A stretch of 52,901 nucleotides of DNA from JAAXTX01 sp035560715 (GCA_035560715.1 DATMYW010000030.1:1-52901), one strand, 5' to 3'; positions 8,164 to 16,318 are shown, counted from the first letter of the stretch. Notes: a model not told the origin generated them from the letters alone. Made by a program: numbers and translations.

Positions 8164-8316
8164 TCAATATCCGGTCACTTCCGGCGACTCACAGCAGCCA
8201 CCTCCATCGGCTGCCGGGCAATCAGGCGAAATCAGGCCGTTGATCGGGTCGCTGCCGCTGCAAAATACTTCCGGATTCCTCGAGCGGCTCTCGACTTCCT
8301 TGGTTGGGACGTCCAT
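8164..8316 (-). CDS. Small Cys-containing protein, 50 residues, unknown function
   Basis: An ATG at 8316 opens a 50-codon frame closed by TGA. A clear GGAAGGA lies 8 nt upstream. Consensus promoter elements are about 75-105 nt upstream, and a strong terminator follows. The product is acidic and hydrophilic, with no signal peptide or membrane segment. It has four cysteines (19, 33, 41, 42); the C-terminal third contains CPAADGGGCCESP. I do not recognise a family. A metal-binding protein or a precursor peptide would fit, but no maturation enzyme is nearby. The complete set of expression signals, not the length of the frame, is the evidence that it is real. Confidence 0.65.
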   Translation of the reverse strand: MDVPTKEVESRSRNPEVFCSGSDPINGLISPDCPAADGGGCCESPEVTGY

Positions 8317-8392
8317 AGTCACCATCCTTCCTTTTGAAAAGTTTACGAGACTTCAGTACGAAAAACTGTTAAACGAACCAGCCTTCGGGAAC

Positions 8393-8422
8393 AGTATAAG
8401 TCAGGACGGATTTTCCTGTCAA
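8393..8422 (-). promoter_or_regulatory. Consensus promoter of the small gene
   Basis: On the minus strand TTGACA (8417-8422) and TATACT (8393-8398) with an 18-nt spacer, or 17 nt if TTATAC is used. It predicts a leader of about 70 nt. This is one of the best sigma-70-type matches in the window. Confidence 0.8.
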
Positions 8423-8488
8423 ACCTCCGTTTTTCTATGTTCCTAAGTTTGGACCTTGGATTTCAAGATCCGACCTTGGGAACACTAT

Positions 8489-8513
8489 CAAAAAGACGAG
8501 GCATGCCTCGTCT
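8489..8513 (-). terminator. dgkA terminator
   Basis: Perfect hairpin AGACGAGGCA-TGCCTCGTCT followed on the minus strand by TTTT. Confidence 0.8.
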
Positions 8514-8547
8514 CTACGGATTTCGGTCGGGAGATGTCGGGCCGATT

Positions 8548-8907
8548 TTACGGAAACAGCGCCACGAGGTGCGGCACGAAGACGACGAGTCCGACGAGTG
8601 TCGCGGCGACGGACGCGATCAGGACCGCTCCGGCGGTAAGGTCCTTGATGACCCGCACGCTCTCGTGATACTGCGGATTCAGCACGTCCATCAGGCGCTC
8701 AAAGCAGGTGTTCACGATCTCAAGCGGCAGGATGACGCCGATCGCCAGAAAGACGACCGCGCGTTCCGAAACCGTAAGCGGCAAGAGGAACGAGAGGATG
8801 ATCGACATGGCTCCCAGTATGAACTCGATGCGGAGATTGCGCTCCGTCGAGAACGCGCTGCGGATCCCGTCAATCGCATGGCGGAAACTCTTCGCGAACT
8901 TGGTCAT
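8548..8907 (-). CDS. dgkA: Diacylglycerol/undecaprenol kinase family protein
   Basis: Small integral-membrane lipid kinase of 119 residues. It has an N-terminal amphipathic segment (FRHAIDGIRSAFSTERNLRIEF), three membrane helices, and the catalytic signature NTCFERLMDVLNPQYHESVRVIKDLTAGAVL split over helix 2 and the loop after it. In Gram-positive-type bacteria this family phosphorylates undecaprenol for wall synthesis; which lipid is used here cannot be read from the sequence. It has its own promoter and terminator. No Shine-Dalgarno is visible before the ATG. Confidence 0.9.
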   Translation of the reverse strand: MTKFAKSFRHAIDGIRSAFSTERNLRIEFILGAMSIILSFLLPLTVSERAVVFLAIGVILPLEIVNTCFERLMDVLNPQYHESVRVIKDLTAGAVLIASVAATLVGLVVFVPHLVALFP

Positions 8908-8933
8908 AAAAAAATCGTTACGGTTTCTTCCCT

Positions 8934-8962
8934 ATTCTACAGCAGGAACGATTCCGTTCCAA
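8934..8962 (-). promoter_or_regulatory. dgkA promoter
   Basis: On the minus strand TTGGAA (8957-8962), 17 nt, TAGAAT (8934-8939), about 27 nt before the ATG. Confidence 0.6.
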
Positions 8963-8994
8963 TCGGGTCTTTTGGGCAAAGCGTTCCCCGGAAA

Positions 8995-9026
8995 GGAAGT
9001 CCGACTCCCATGGGAGTCGGACTTCC
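8995..9026. repeat. 32-bp perfect palindrome, copy 1 of a dispersed family
   Basis: GGAAGTCCGACTCC-CATG-GGAGTCGGACTTCC. It follows ybeY and could end its transcript (TTTCC comes next on the minus strand). A near-identical copy is at 9568-9599, and related short palindromes occur inside the helicase gene at 42944-42977. Confidence 0.85.
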
Positions 9027-9046
9027 GAGAGCGACAGGAAACAAGA

Positions 9047-9499
9047 CTACGGGGAAGTCAGCGTTTCGGTCACCTCATCCTGGATGCGGAACATCTCCGG
9101 TGAATGATCGTACCCAAGAAGATGCAATGTCCCATGAGAGACGACGAAGACGAGTTCCTTATTGAATGGGACGCCGTCACCCTCCGCCGCGCGACGAACG
9201 AAATCCGGCGAAATCACGAGGTCGCCGAGAGAGATACTCCCCTCGTCGTCGGGACGGATATCCTCCCCCTCGTGTTCCGAAAACGACAGCACATCGGTCG
9301 GCACGGCCTTGTCGCGATATGTCCGGTTGAGTTCCGCGATCGCCTCGTCGGTCACGAGCGCGATGCCGACGGACACGGTGTTCGACGAAGACAGGGACGG
9401 TATCCCCGAACGGGATATCGTCTCTTTCACGACCGCCTCGAAAAAGGCGTCGTCTTCTTCACAGCCCGCGCTCCTCACGATATCGAGATCGAAGTCCAT
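9047..9499 (-). CDS. ybeY: Endoribonuclease YbeY
   Basis: Zinc-dependent endoribonuclease involved in 16S rRNA 3'-end maturation and ribosome quality control. The metal-binding signature SHGTLHLLGYDH is at residues 121-132, with His122, His126 and His132 as ligands. Upstream, AELNRTYRDKAVPTDVLSFS is the second family motif. 150 residues, typical length. It lies between dgkA and yqeY, with a palindromic repeat on each side. Confidence 0.95.
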   Translation of the reverse strand: MDFDLDIVRSAGCEEDDAFFEAVVKETISRSGIPSLSSSNTVSVGIALVTDEAIAELNRTYRDKAVPTDVLSFSEHEGEDIRPDDEGSISLGDLVISPDFVRRAAEGDGVPFNKELVFVVSHGTLHLLGYDHSPEMFRIQDEVTETLTSP

Positions 9500-9567
9500 G
9501 AACGTCCGTTCGTGACCGGAATCGCCGGTCCCGTTTCAAAAAAATCTCCGCAAAACGTGTGGCATAT

Positions 9568-9599
9568 GGAAGTCCGACTCCCATGGGATTCGGACTTCC
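9568..9599. repeat. 32-bp palindrome, copy 2
   Basis: The same sequence as 8995-9026 with one base changed in the right arm (GGGATTC in place of GGGAGTC). It lies directly after yqeY and before ybeY on the minus strand and may act as a weak terminator. Confidence 0.8.
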
Positions 9600-9607
9600 A
9601 TCGAAAA

Positions 9608-10063
9608 TCACTCCGCGAGCGCCTCCTCCACGAACCGTTTCACGGTGTTGCCGTCGGCACGGCCCGCAACCTTCTTCGACGCGGCCCCCATAAGCTTCCC
9701 GAAGTCGGCCTTCGACGCGGCACCGGTCTCGGCTTTCGTCTCGGCGACAATCTTCCGGATCTCATCGTCCGGAAGATTCGCCGGGAGGTACGCGCCGATG
9801 AACGCGAGTTCGGCCTCTTCCTTCTGTGCGAGGTCCTCGCGTCCGCCCGCACGATAGCTTTCCGCGCTTTCGCGCCGTTGCTTCGAGAGTCGCCTCAGTA
9901 CGGCGACCGCTTCCTGATCGGAAAGTTCGGTCACCGGCTTACGCAGCTCGATCGCCTCATTCTTGAGGGCGCTGCCGATCATGCGGATCACGTCGCGGCG
10001 AGCGGCATCTCCCGCCTTCATTGCCTCCTTGAGGTCGCTCTGGATCGTTTCGTAGAGTGTCAT
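9608..10063 (-). CDS. yqeY: GatB/YqeY-domain protein
   Basis: A 151-residue, mostly helical protein of the YqeY family, related to the tail domain of the amidotransferase subunit GatB. The characteristic text is visible: DLKEAMKAGDAARRDVIRM at the start, RRESAESYRAGGREDLAQKEEAEL in the middle, and ADFGKLMGAASKKVAGRADG near the end. The start is the ATG at 10063, where the family homology begins. Molecular function is not firmly known for the family; a link to tRNA metabolism is inferred from GatB. Confidence 0.92.
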   Translation of the reverse strand: MTLYETIQSDLKEAMKAGDAARRDVIRMIGSALKNEAIELRKPVTELSDQEAVAVLRRLSKQRRESAESYRAGGREDLAQKEEAELAFIGAYLPANLPDDEIRKIVAETKAETGAASKADFGKLMGAASKKVAGRADGNTVKRFVEEALAE

Positions 10064-10085
10064 AGCGTCATGACGGGAAAACGAA

Positions 10086-10109
10086 CCCGCACCCTTCAAA
10101 GAGTGCGGG
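10086..10109 (-). terminator. rpsU terminator
   Basis: Stem CCCGCAC/GTGCGGG followed on the minus strand by TTCGTTTT. Confidence 0.75.
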
Positions 10110-10117
10110 AACATCCC

Positions 10118-10372
10118 CTAGCGGTTGAGTTTCTTCTTGATTTCGCGGAGCGACTCATCGTCGAACTTCCCGAATTTCTTCAGACGACCGATCTCCTTGC
10201 GGATCTTCGTCTTGTAGAGCGCCTCATTTCGACGCTCCGTCTTGCTCTTTTCCTCGCGGCGGAAGCGGAGCTTGCGCGCGCGCTGCAGGGTGCCACTCTG
10301 CTGGACGCGCCGCGAAAAACGGCGGATCATGCTTTCCGGCGTCTCTTTCTCTTTCTTGCGTACCTGGATCAT
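10118..10372 (-). CDS. rpsU: 30S ribosomal protein bS21
   Basis: Small basic ribosomal protein of 84 residues. It contains the family core ETPESMIRRFSRRVQQSG followed by RARKLRFRREEKSKTERR, and a lysine-rich C-terminal extension. It is preceded by a near-perfect AAAGGAGGT at 8 nt spacing, the strongest Shine-Dalgarno in the window. Last gene of the probable lepB-hisS-HIT-rpsU unit. Confidence 0.95.
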   Translation of the reverse strand: MIQVRKKEKETPESMIRRFSRRVQQSGTLQRARKLRFRREEKSKTERRNEALYKTKIRKEIGRLKKFGKFDDESLREIKKKLNR

Positions 10373-10431
10373 GTGAACCGACCTCCTTTCTGGTGATGCT
10401 GATTAGCCTCTCCTTCTCCTCTGAAAAATCC

Positions 10432-10785
10432 TTATTTTACGGGATGGATCCCTTCCGAGAGCCTCGCTCCGCCCAACAGGTGCAGATGGATATGCGGGAT
10501 TTCCTGCCCGCCGTCATGCCCCACCCGGAACAGCAGTTTATACCCTTTCCCGGAAATGTTCAAGTCCCGGGCGATATCGCGCGCCGCGAGGATCATCCGA
10601 CCGGCGAGCCCCGCATCGTCGTCTCCGAGGTCGTTGATGGAAACGATCCGCCGTTTCGGGATGATCAGGATATGCACCGGCGCGAGCGGATGAATATCAC
10701 GGAACGCGATCAACTCGTCGGTCTCAAACACGATGACGGCCGGAACCTCACGCCGTATGATCTTGTCGAATACGGTCTCCTCCAT
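10432..10785 (-). CDS. HIT-family nucleotide hydrolase
   Basis: Histidine-triad protein of the HINT type, 117 residues. The triad HIHLHLL has its histidines at 98, 100 and 102, and the N-terminal half shows IPKRRIVSINDL. Such proteins hydrolyse purine nucleoside phosphoramidates or adenylylated compounds. The exact substrate is unknown. It starts 11 nt after the hisS stop and so is translated from the same mRNA. Confidence 0.93.
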   Translation of the reverse strand: MEETVFDKIIRREVPAVIVFETDELIAFRDIHPLAPVHILIIPKRRIVSINDLGDDDAGLAGRMILAARDIARDLNISGKGYKLLFRVGHDGGQEIPHIHLHLLGGARLSEGIHPVK

Positions 10786-10796
10786 GTCGGATAATG

Positions 10797-12227
10797 CTAT
10801 TTCTCAGGTTTCACCGACGTCGGATGGGCGAGCGCGACGTTCGTCTTGAGGATCTTCTTCACCGCGTCGGTGAGCTTCTCCTGTGTCACGGTCTCCTGCG
10901 TCCCCGACATCATATCCTTTACGATGGCAGTTCCGTCGAGCGCCTCCTTCTGCCCGAGAATTATCGTCACGTCGACGCCGAGCCTCGAGGCTACCCGCAT
11001 CTGCGCCTTGAGACTCCCGCGTCCGAAGCTTTCTGCCGCGAGTATTCCGTGTTTCTCGAGCTCCGCGAACAGCCGGAGACTCTTCTTCTTCGCGAGGTCG
11101 CCGAGCTGCGCGAGGAACACGCGCGGCTTCGGAAATTCGTACGGCCGGACCTGGGTCCGTTTCATCTCGAGGACGATCCGATCGAGACCGAGGCCAAACC
11201 CGATCGCCGGCGTCGGCTCACCGCCGAGCTCCTGTATGAGATTATCGTACCGACCGCCGCCACCCAGTGCATACTTTTTTCCTTCACGGTCGGTCGACCA
11301 GATCTCGAAGACGGTCCGGGTATAGTAGTCGAGGCCGCGGACGAGGCGCGGATTGATCGAATACGGGAGCTCGAGCTCGTCGAGATACTCGAGGAGCGAC
11401 TTGAAGTGTGCTCGGCTCTCGTCATCGAGGAAGTCCAGCGCCTGCGGGGCCTGCGAGGTCATCTGGACACACTTGTCCTCCTTGCAATCGAGGATGCGCA
11501 TGGGATTGGTGACGAGCCGCTCACGGCACGCCTGGCAGAGCTTCTGCTTTTGCGACTCGAGGAAGCGGACCAGGGCCTTTTCATAGCGCTTGCGCGACTC
11601 GGGCGTCCCGATCGAGTTCACCTGGAACTCGACGTCCTTGAGACCGAGTTCGCGGACGACCCGATACGCGATCTGGAGTACCTGTGCGTCAAGAATCGGG
11701 TCCGCTTCGCCGAAGACCTCGAAGTCACCCTGCCAGAGTTCACGATAACGTCCTTCCTGTGGTCGGTCATACCGGAACACCGGCCCCATGGAAAAAAGCC
11801 GGATCGGCTTCGGCAGGACGCTCATCCCGTGCTGGATATAGGCGCGACCGATACCGGCCGTGAATTCCGGCCGCAACGCGACGCGATCGCCGCCGCGGGT
11901 CTGAAACGAATAAATCTCCTTGTCGATAATGTCGGTTCCCTCCTTGATCGAGCGAATGAACAGATGAAGGTATTCGACTGTCGGCGTGTCGATGCGCTGG
12001 AATCCGTATTCCTGTGCGGCCGATGACAGGCTCCTTCTCACGCGCTCCCAGTACGGCTGTTCGTCGGGCAGGATATCGCGCATCCCGCGCAACGACTGCA
12101 TTAGGAGTTCATTCTCGGTCACGAGCGGAGCGGGCGCGATCTTCGTCGGCGGCTTCTTCTCCGTCTTCGTCGCGGATTTCTTCGTGGCGGGTTTGGCGCT
12201 TTTCGCGACGGTCTTCTTCGGGCTCAT
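10797..12227 (-). CDS. hisS: Histidyl-tRNA synthetase
   Basis: Class II aminoacyl-tRNA synthetase. Motif 2 region GPVFRYDRPQEGRYRELWQ, the histidine-specific LVRGLDYYTRTVFE, and motif 3 GFGLGLDRI are intact, as is the C-terminal anticodon-binding domain. The ATG at 12227 gives 476 residues, with an N-terminal Lys/Ala/Pro-rich extension of about 40 residues before the catalytic domain (TENELLMQSLRGMRDILP). Extended tails of this type bind RNA in other synthetases; here that is only a guess. Located between lepB (42 nt upstream) and the HIT gene. Confidence 0.96.
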   Translation of the reverse strand: MSPKKTVAKSAKPATKKSATKTEKKPPTKIAPAPLVTENELLMQSLRGMRDILPDEQPYWERVRRSLSSAAQEYGFQRIDTPTVEYLHLFIRSIKEGTDIIDKEIYSFQTRGGDRVALRPEFTAGIGRAYIQHGMSVLPKPIRLFSMGPVFRYDRPQEGRYRELWQGDFEVFGEADPILDAQVLQIAYRVVRELGLKDVEFQVNSIGTPESRKRYEKALVRFLESQKQKLCQACRERLVTNPMRILDCKEDKCVQMTSQAPQALDFLDDESRAHFKSLLEYLDELELPYSINPRLVRGLDYYTRTVFEIWSTDREGKKYALGGGGRYDNLIQELGGEPTPAIGFGLGLDRIVLEMKRTQVRPYEFPKPRVFLAQLGDLAKKKSLRLFAELEKHGILAAESFGRGSLKAQMRVASRLGVDVTIILGQKEALDGTAIVKDMMSGTQETVTQEKLTDAVKKILKTNVALAHPTSVKPEK

Positions 12228-12269
12228 AGGCGGACAGGCTAATACTTGCGGATTTATCGGAGACACGGA

Positions 12270-12914
12270 TTATCGATACCATGCGGCACGCGACAACGGC
12301 CACGCACGCAGGAGCACCCGTCCCACGACGAGCTTCCTGTCCACGGCGCCGAAAACGCGCGAATCGAGACTGTTCATGCGGTTATCACCAAGTACGAAAT
12401 ACTGGCCGTGCCCGAGCGTGAGCGGTTTCATGTCGGTCGTCAGGACCGACGGCGCGAGGTAGGAGGACTCGTCGAGCACGAAACCGTCCGGATGCGCGTC
12501 GTTCTCGATGATGATCTTGGAATGTTCGATGCGGACCGTCTCGCCGGGAAGCCCGATGACGCGCTTGATGAGATAGATACCGTGCTCCTGTGGCGAACGG
12601 AATACGATGGGTTGCTGCCGCGGCAACGATTCGATCGACGGGACCGTAAAGATCGGCTGCCCGGGCAACCCCACCTCGGTCTGTTTGAAACCGAGTTCGT
12701 TCACCACGAGGTATTCCCCGTTCTCGAAATTCGGCACCATGCTCGAACCCTGCACGAAGAACGGCTGGAAGAGAAAGACGCGGACTGGTATGATGATGAC
12801 GGCGGCAAGGAGAAACACTTTCACCATTTCAAGGAAGAATTGTCCTCCGGATAGCTCCTCCGAGGTGTCTCTGTCGCGTTTCGAAAGATCGGATCGCTCG
12901 GGATTCGTCGTCAT
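12270..12914 (-). CDS. lepB: Signal peptidase I
   Basis: Membrane-bound Ser/Lys protease that removes signal peptides. One N-terminal membrane helix (about residues 28-50) precedes the catalytic serine in GSSMVPNF (Ser58). The general-base lysine is in YLIKRVIGLPGE (Lys117), and the GDNRMNSLDSR box is near the C-terminus. 214 residues, complete. It heads the unit that continues into hisS, with a good promoter about 145 nt upstream of its ATG. Confidence 0.95.
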   Translation of the reverse strand: MTTNPERSDLSKRDRDTSEELSGGQFFLEMVKVFLLAAVIIIPVRVFLFQPFFVQGSSMVPNFENGEYLVVNELGFKQTEVGLPGQPIFTVPSIESLPRQQPIVFRSPQEHGIYLIKRVIGLPGETVRIEHSKIIIENDAHPDGFVLDESSYLAPSVLTTDMKPLTLGHGQYFVLGDNRMNSLDSRVFGAVDRKLVVGRVLLRAWPLSRAAWYR

Positions 12915-13059
12915 AGGGTCGAAGTCATCAAGAAGGACGGGTCCTTCGCGAATAAGCGACTCACTCAGATGTCACATCGATCCGCGCACCCGGAAAGCGG
13001 GATGCGTTCCGCCCGGAACCGCGGTGAGATGCGAGGTGGGTCACGAAGATAACGAGGCC

Positions 13060-13088
13060 ATAATATCACGTTTTCGACCCGGAATCAA
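13060..13088 (-). promoter_or_regulatory. lepB promoter
   Basis: On the minus strand TTGATT (13083-13088), 17 nt, TATTAT (13060-13065). The leader of about 140 nt (12915-13053) is GC-rich and can fold, but no known element is recognised. Confidence 0.65.
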
Positions 13089-13114
13089 GTGTCCCGAAGA
13101 ATCGGAAAAATGCC

Positions 13115-14560
13115 ATGTCCAAGGGAAAGATAACAGTAAAATACCTCTTCCTCGCCCTAGGTGCATTCTTGGCGTTCGGAGTGATCTTCTTCGGTATCCG
13201 CGTCTTTCGGACCGCGGAAAAGATCCACGTCGACAATGCGTCCTCGTCCGGAGCCTTCGGAAACCTCGCTTCCGTTCTTCCAGGTGGAAGGCGCGAGCCA
13301 CTCAAGGGCGAGGAAAACGGGCGGATCAACATCCTGCTCCTTGGTCGCGCCGGGAAAAACTATCCTGGCCAGAATCTGACCGACACCATCATGCTCGCGA
13401 GCATCGACACCCGTGAACATCGTGCCGCGTTCCTCTCCATACCGCGCGATCTGTTCGTACCGATCCCGGGTTCGGGCCTGTACACCAAACTCAACTCCGT
13501 CTACCAGTACGGACTCAATCAGGGAAACGGTGCGGATGCGGTCATCAGTGCCGTGGAAGAACTGACCGGACAGGACATCCCCTACTATGCCGCGCTTGAT
13601 TTCGACGGATTCGAAAAGGTTATCGACGACATCGGCGGCATTCGCGTCGAATCGACACGCGACATCCTCGACACCCGCTATCCTGGAAAAAATTATAGCT
13701 ACGAGACGTTCGAGCTTTCGGCCGGATGGCATACGCTCGACGGGGCGACGGCGCTCAAATACGCCCGGGAACGGCACGGCGACCCCGAAGGCGACTTCGG
13801 CCGGGCGAAACGCCAGCAGCAGATCATAAGGGCGTTTCAGGAAAAGGCCCTTTCGATCAGGACATACCTCGACGTTTTTACCGCGAACCGGCTGCTCGAC
13901 ACCCTGGGAGACAGCGTCCGGACGAATCTGACGATGAGCCAGATCGGGAGTCTTATCGAGATAGGAAAGACGACGGATCTCCGCAACGCCTCGGCGGCGG
14001 TCGTCGACGCGTGGAAAAAGGAGAGTCTCCTCAGGGTCTCGCATATGGACATGAACGGGGTCCGGGCGTTCATTCTCGTTCCGCGGACCGGAAACTGGAA
14101 TGAGATCCGCGACCTCGCATCCCACATCTTCGACAAGGAAGCGCTCGACCGCAAACGCGCGACCATACAAGACGAGTCCGCGTCGATCCTCGTCCTCGCA
14201 CGGCCGGAGGACACCACGTTCGCGAACCGTTTCGCCGCCTCACTCAGGGATGCGCTTCCCGCCAAAGATATCCGTGTCACGACGGACGTGAACCTTGTCC
14301 GTCCCGAACAGAGCCGAGTCGCAGACCGGACGAACCTGGGAAAACCGTTCACGTTCGATGCTCTCATCGGCGCCTTCTCGCTTTCGAAGACGGATGACGT
14401 GCCCGCCCTGCCGGCTTCGGGACCGTCACCCGATTTCGTCGTCACGATCGGCAACGATCAGCGGAGCCATCCGCTGCCCGAAACCTCGCTCGGGAGCGAT
14501 TCGTCCGACTCGGCGGGCGACGATCCCTTCTCCGAATATTTCGAACCGAAAGCACGATAG
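13115..14560 (+). CDS. LytR-CpsA-Psr (LCP) family wall-polymer transferase
   Basis: LCP enzymes transfer undecaprenyl-linked polymers to peptidoglycan or protein outside the cell. The 481 residues comprise a short cytoplasmic start, one membrane helix (about 8-28), then the LCP domain. Visible LCP motifs are NILLLGRAG, LTDTIMLASID, AAFLSIPRDLFV, and the phosphate-binding DGATALKYARERHGDPEGDFGRAKRQQ, quoted here in two joined halves. After it comes a LytR_C-type domain (SASILVLARPEDTTFANRFA, about 355-400) and a low-complexity acidic tail. Divergent from lepB. No clear promoter or Shine-Dalgarno was found. Confidence 0.92.
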   Translation: MSKGKITVKYLFLALGAFLAFGVIFFGIRVFRTAEKIHVDNASSSGAFGNLASVLPGGRREPLKGEENGRINILLLGRAGKNYPGQNLTDTIMLASIDTREHRAAFLSIPRDLFVPIPGSGLYTKLNSVYQYGLNQGNGADAVISAVEELTGQDIPYYAALDFDGFEKVIDDIGGIRVESTRDILDTRYPGKNYSYETFELSAGWHTLDGATALKYARERHGDPEGDFGRAKRQQQIIRAFQEKALSIRTYLDVFTANRLLDTLGDSVRTNLTMSQIGSLIEIGKTTDLRNASAAVVDAWKKESLLRVSHMDMNGVRAFILVPRTGNWNEIRDLASHIFDKEALDRKRATIQDESASILVLARPEDTTFANRFAASLRDALPAKDIRVTTDVNLVRPEQSRVADRTNLGKPFTFDALIGAFSLSKTDDVPALPASGPSPDFVVTIGNDQRSHPLPETSLGSDSSDSAGDDPFSEYFEPKAR

Positions 14561-14749
14561 GTGCGTCAAAGCACGAAGCACTGCACACAGACGACCAGAC
14601 ACGACACAAAAAACGAACGCGGAACGAACGTATCCTCAGATGCTCTCGTGCCACTATTTATCGTTTTGATTCCCGTTTGTGCTCTCTGCTTTCGGGCTTC
14701 GTGATTTATTCGGTTTTTTGTTCTTTGTGCCCTGTGCTTTTTGTTGTGC

Positions 14750-14755
14750 TATCAT
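14750..14755 (+). promoter_or_regulatory. Possible extended -10 of pth
   Basis: TGC-TATCAT 24 nt before the pth ATG, with no convincing -35. The gap 14561-14778 otherwise shows only T-rich sequence and two AACGAACG runs. Confidence 0.35.
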
Positions 14756-14778
14756 GATAACCGTATATCGAACCGCCT

Positions 14779-15297
14779 ATGCGTCTCATCGTCGGACTCG
14801 GTAACCCGGGGACAGAATACGAAAAGACCCGACACAATGCCGGGTTCCTGTTGCTCGATTTCCTGCGCGAAGCGTGGGGGTTCGAACCGTTCCAACCGAC
14901 ACCGAAATGGAAGGGTTCCGTTTCGGCCGGAATGCGCGATGGACAGAAAGTCATCCTCCTCAAGCCGGAGACCTTCATGAACCGCTCCGGCGAGTCCGTC
15001 CGGTCGATAATGGTTTTCTTCAAACTCGTGCCGGCAGACATCATCGTCCTCCACGACGACCTCGACATCGCACCGGGAACGTTCAAGGAAGCATTCGGAT
15101 CGGGAGCCGCCGGGCACAACGGCGTCGCGGATCTCATCGAGAAACTCGGCACCAAGGATTTCACCCGTATCCGTATCGGCATCGGCCGGCCGCCCGAGAA
15201 CGTCCCCGCCGACGCGTTCGTCCTCGCGCCATTCTCGGAGGTAGAAATACAAACGTTCAAAACTATATTTCCTGAAATCGAAAAAGGACTCCGATAA
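14779..15297 (+). CDS. pth: Peptidyl-tRNA hydrolase
   Basis: Releases tRNA from peptidyl-tRNA that has fallen off the ribosome. Family signatures are intact: VGLGNPGTEYEKTRHNAGF with the catalytic His19, KPETFMNRSGESV, VLHDDLDIAPG, and GAAGHNGVADLIEKLGT. 172 residues, slightly short at the C-terminus but complete. It is the only gene between the LCP gene and a bidirectional terminator, and is likely monocistronic. Confidence 0.96.
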   Translation: MRLIVGLGNPGTEYEKTRHNAGFLLLDFLREAWGFEPFQPTPKWKGSVSAGMRDGQKVILLKPETFMNRSGESVRSIMVFFKLVPADIIVLHDDLDIAPGTFKEAFGSGAAGHNGVADLIEKLGTKDFTRIRIGIGRPPENVPADAFVLAPFSEVEIQTFKTIFPEIEKGLR

Positions 15298-15315
15298 AAA
15301 ATCCGCTCACAAATG

Positions 15316-15352
15316 AAAAGACCGGGCTCCGTTACGGATACCCGGCTTTTCT
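15316..15352. terminator. Bidirectional terminator between pth and a convergent gene
   Basis: AAAAG-CCGGG type stem with CCCGG-CTTTT. T-runs occur on both sides, so it can end both pth (plus) and the 265-residue gene (minus). Confidence 0.75.
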
Positions 15353-15369
15353 GTCTTTCGCGCGGAACA

Positions 15370-16167
15370 CTACACCTTGAGAAGAATGGCATTGTCGTCA
15401 GTCAAAAAACCGCGCTCTATACCAACCGACTCCAGGAACATCTCATGTCCCCTGAAAGCGAAGGAGAGCGAATGCTCAAAATGTACGCAATGCACGTTTC
15501 CGCTTCCCAGATTCGGGAAAAGCCTTGGCTCCAGAATGGAATCCGCCAGGAAGAGCGAGTGCCACCGTACCATGAAATTCACGAGCTCTTCGACGGAGAC
15601 GCTTTGCGACGGATCTTCGTGTCGAAGCGGCTCGATAAGATCGTTCCTGTCTTTACGTGAATTCTTGCAGTGCCGATGGGAGCGCCAGAACACGAACGAT
15701 TCGTCGGAGAACGGATGATCCCGCTCCCACTCCAAGTACGCACGTCTCTCCTCGTACAAGGCCTTGGTATCGTACAGTGACACGATCCGATCACCGGGAT
15801 GACCCACTTCCTGCAGGAGCATCATCTCATGCGAATCGGTGATACGAAGCGGCTCCGGACTCCGGAATCCGATACCGGCGTCCTGCAGGAACCGCACCGC
15901 CTCGGCTTCCGAAAGGCTGACCGAAAACGGCAGATGGATATCACGGATGAAACCGTACCCCGACGACGGCTCGGAGTCGTATACCGGATACCCGCCAAGT
16001 TGTACCAGGTTCTTGGAATATCTTTTCCAGACTTTCTCGATCCATGCGGCGTGTCGTACGACCATGACCTTGCTGTCCCCTTTCTCGATACCTTCGAGCG
16101 CGCGCTCTCCACCAAGTTGCTCGATGATTTTTTCCAGAGCCGCTTGACCTGACGTGATAATAGACAT
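15370..16167 (-). CDS. Hypothetical protein, 265 residues
   Basis: I do not recognise a family. The protein is soluble and of mixed charge, with no signal peptide or membrane helix. Its C-terminal half contains a His/Cys-rich patch (FWRSHRHCKNSRKDRNDL, about 160-177), later HSLFLADSILEPRLFPN, and CVHFEHSLSFAF. An AGGAGGG lies 4-5 nt before the ATG at 16167, so the start is secure. It is monocistronic, with a promoter whose -35 lies inside an inverted repeat. Confidence 0.8.
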   Translation of the reverse strand: MSIITSGQAALEKIIEQLGGERALEGIEKGDSKVMVVRHAAWIEKVWKRYSKNLVQLGGYPVYDSEPSSGYGFIRDIHLPFSVSLSEAEAVRFLQDAGIGFRSPEPLRITDSHEMMLLQEVGHPGDRIVSLYDTKALYEERRAYLEWERDHPFSDESFVFWRSHRHCKNSRKDRNDLIEPLRHEDPSQSVSVEELVNFMVRWHSLFLADSILEPRLFPNLGSGNVHCVHFEHSLSFAFRGHEMFLESVGIERGFLTDDNAILLKV

Positions 16168-16225
16168 GTTTTCCCTCCTGTTGCCGATAGGTTAGCAAAA
16201 GTACTGATTGTTAAGGTGAATCGGG

Positions 16226-16263
16226 ACTCTATAGCATTAATGCGGGACTGTCAAACGTCCCGC
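16226..16263 (-). promoter_or_regulatory. Promoter with overlapping operator-like inverted repeat
   Basis: On the minus strand TTGACA (16249-16254), 17 nt, TAGAGT (16226-16231); an extended TGC-TATAGA is an alternative. The -35 lies in the loop of a perfect 7-bp inverted repeat GCGGGAC...GTCCCGC (16242-16263). A third half-site CGGGACT is at 16222-16228. Confidence 0.6.
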
Positions 16264-16267
16264 TACC

Positions 16268-16295
16268 GAAAACCGCCCCGGAGGGCGGCTTTTCT
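16268..16295. terminator. efp terminator
   Basis: CCGCCC-CGGA-GGGCGG flanked by A4 and T4. It ends the minus-strand rpsF-ssb-rpsR-efp unit. Confidence 0.75.
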
Positions 16296-16318
16296 ATCGT
16301 CAGTTATCGGTCGGATTC

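Noticed and set aside
7886..8167. 93-codon minus frame after the small gene
   Set aside because: It begins at the stop of the 50-codon gene, runs through the terminator hairpin and has no ribosome-binding site.
6443..8446. 667-codon plus-strand frame covering ftsA and the small-gene region
   Set aside because: Antisense to ftsA and then to the 50-codon gene and its terminator; Arg/His-rich composition typical of shadows.
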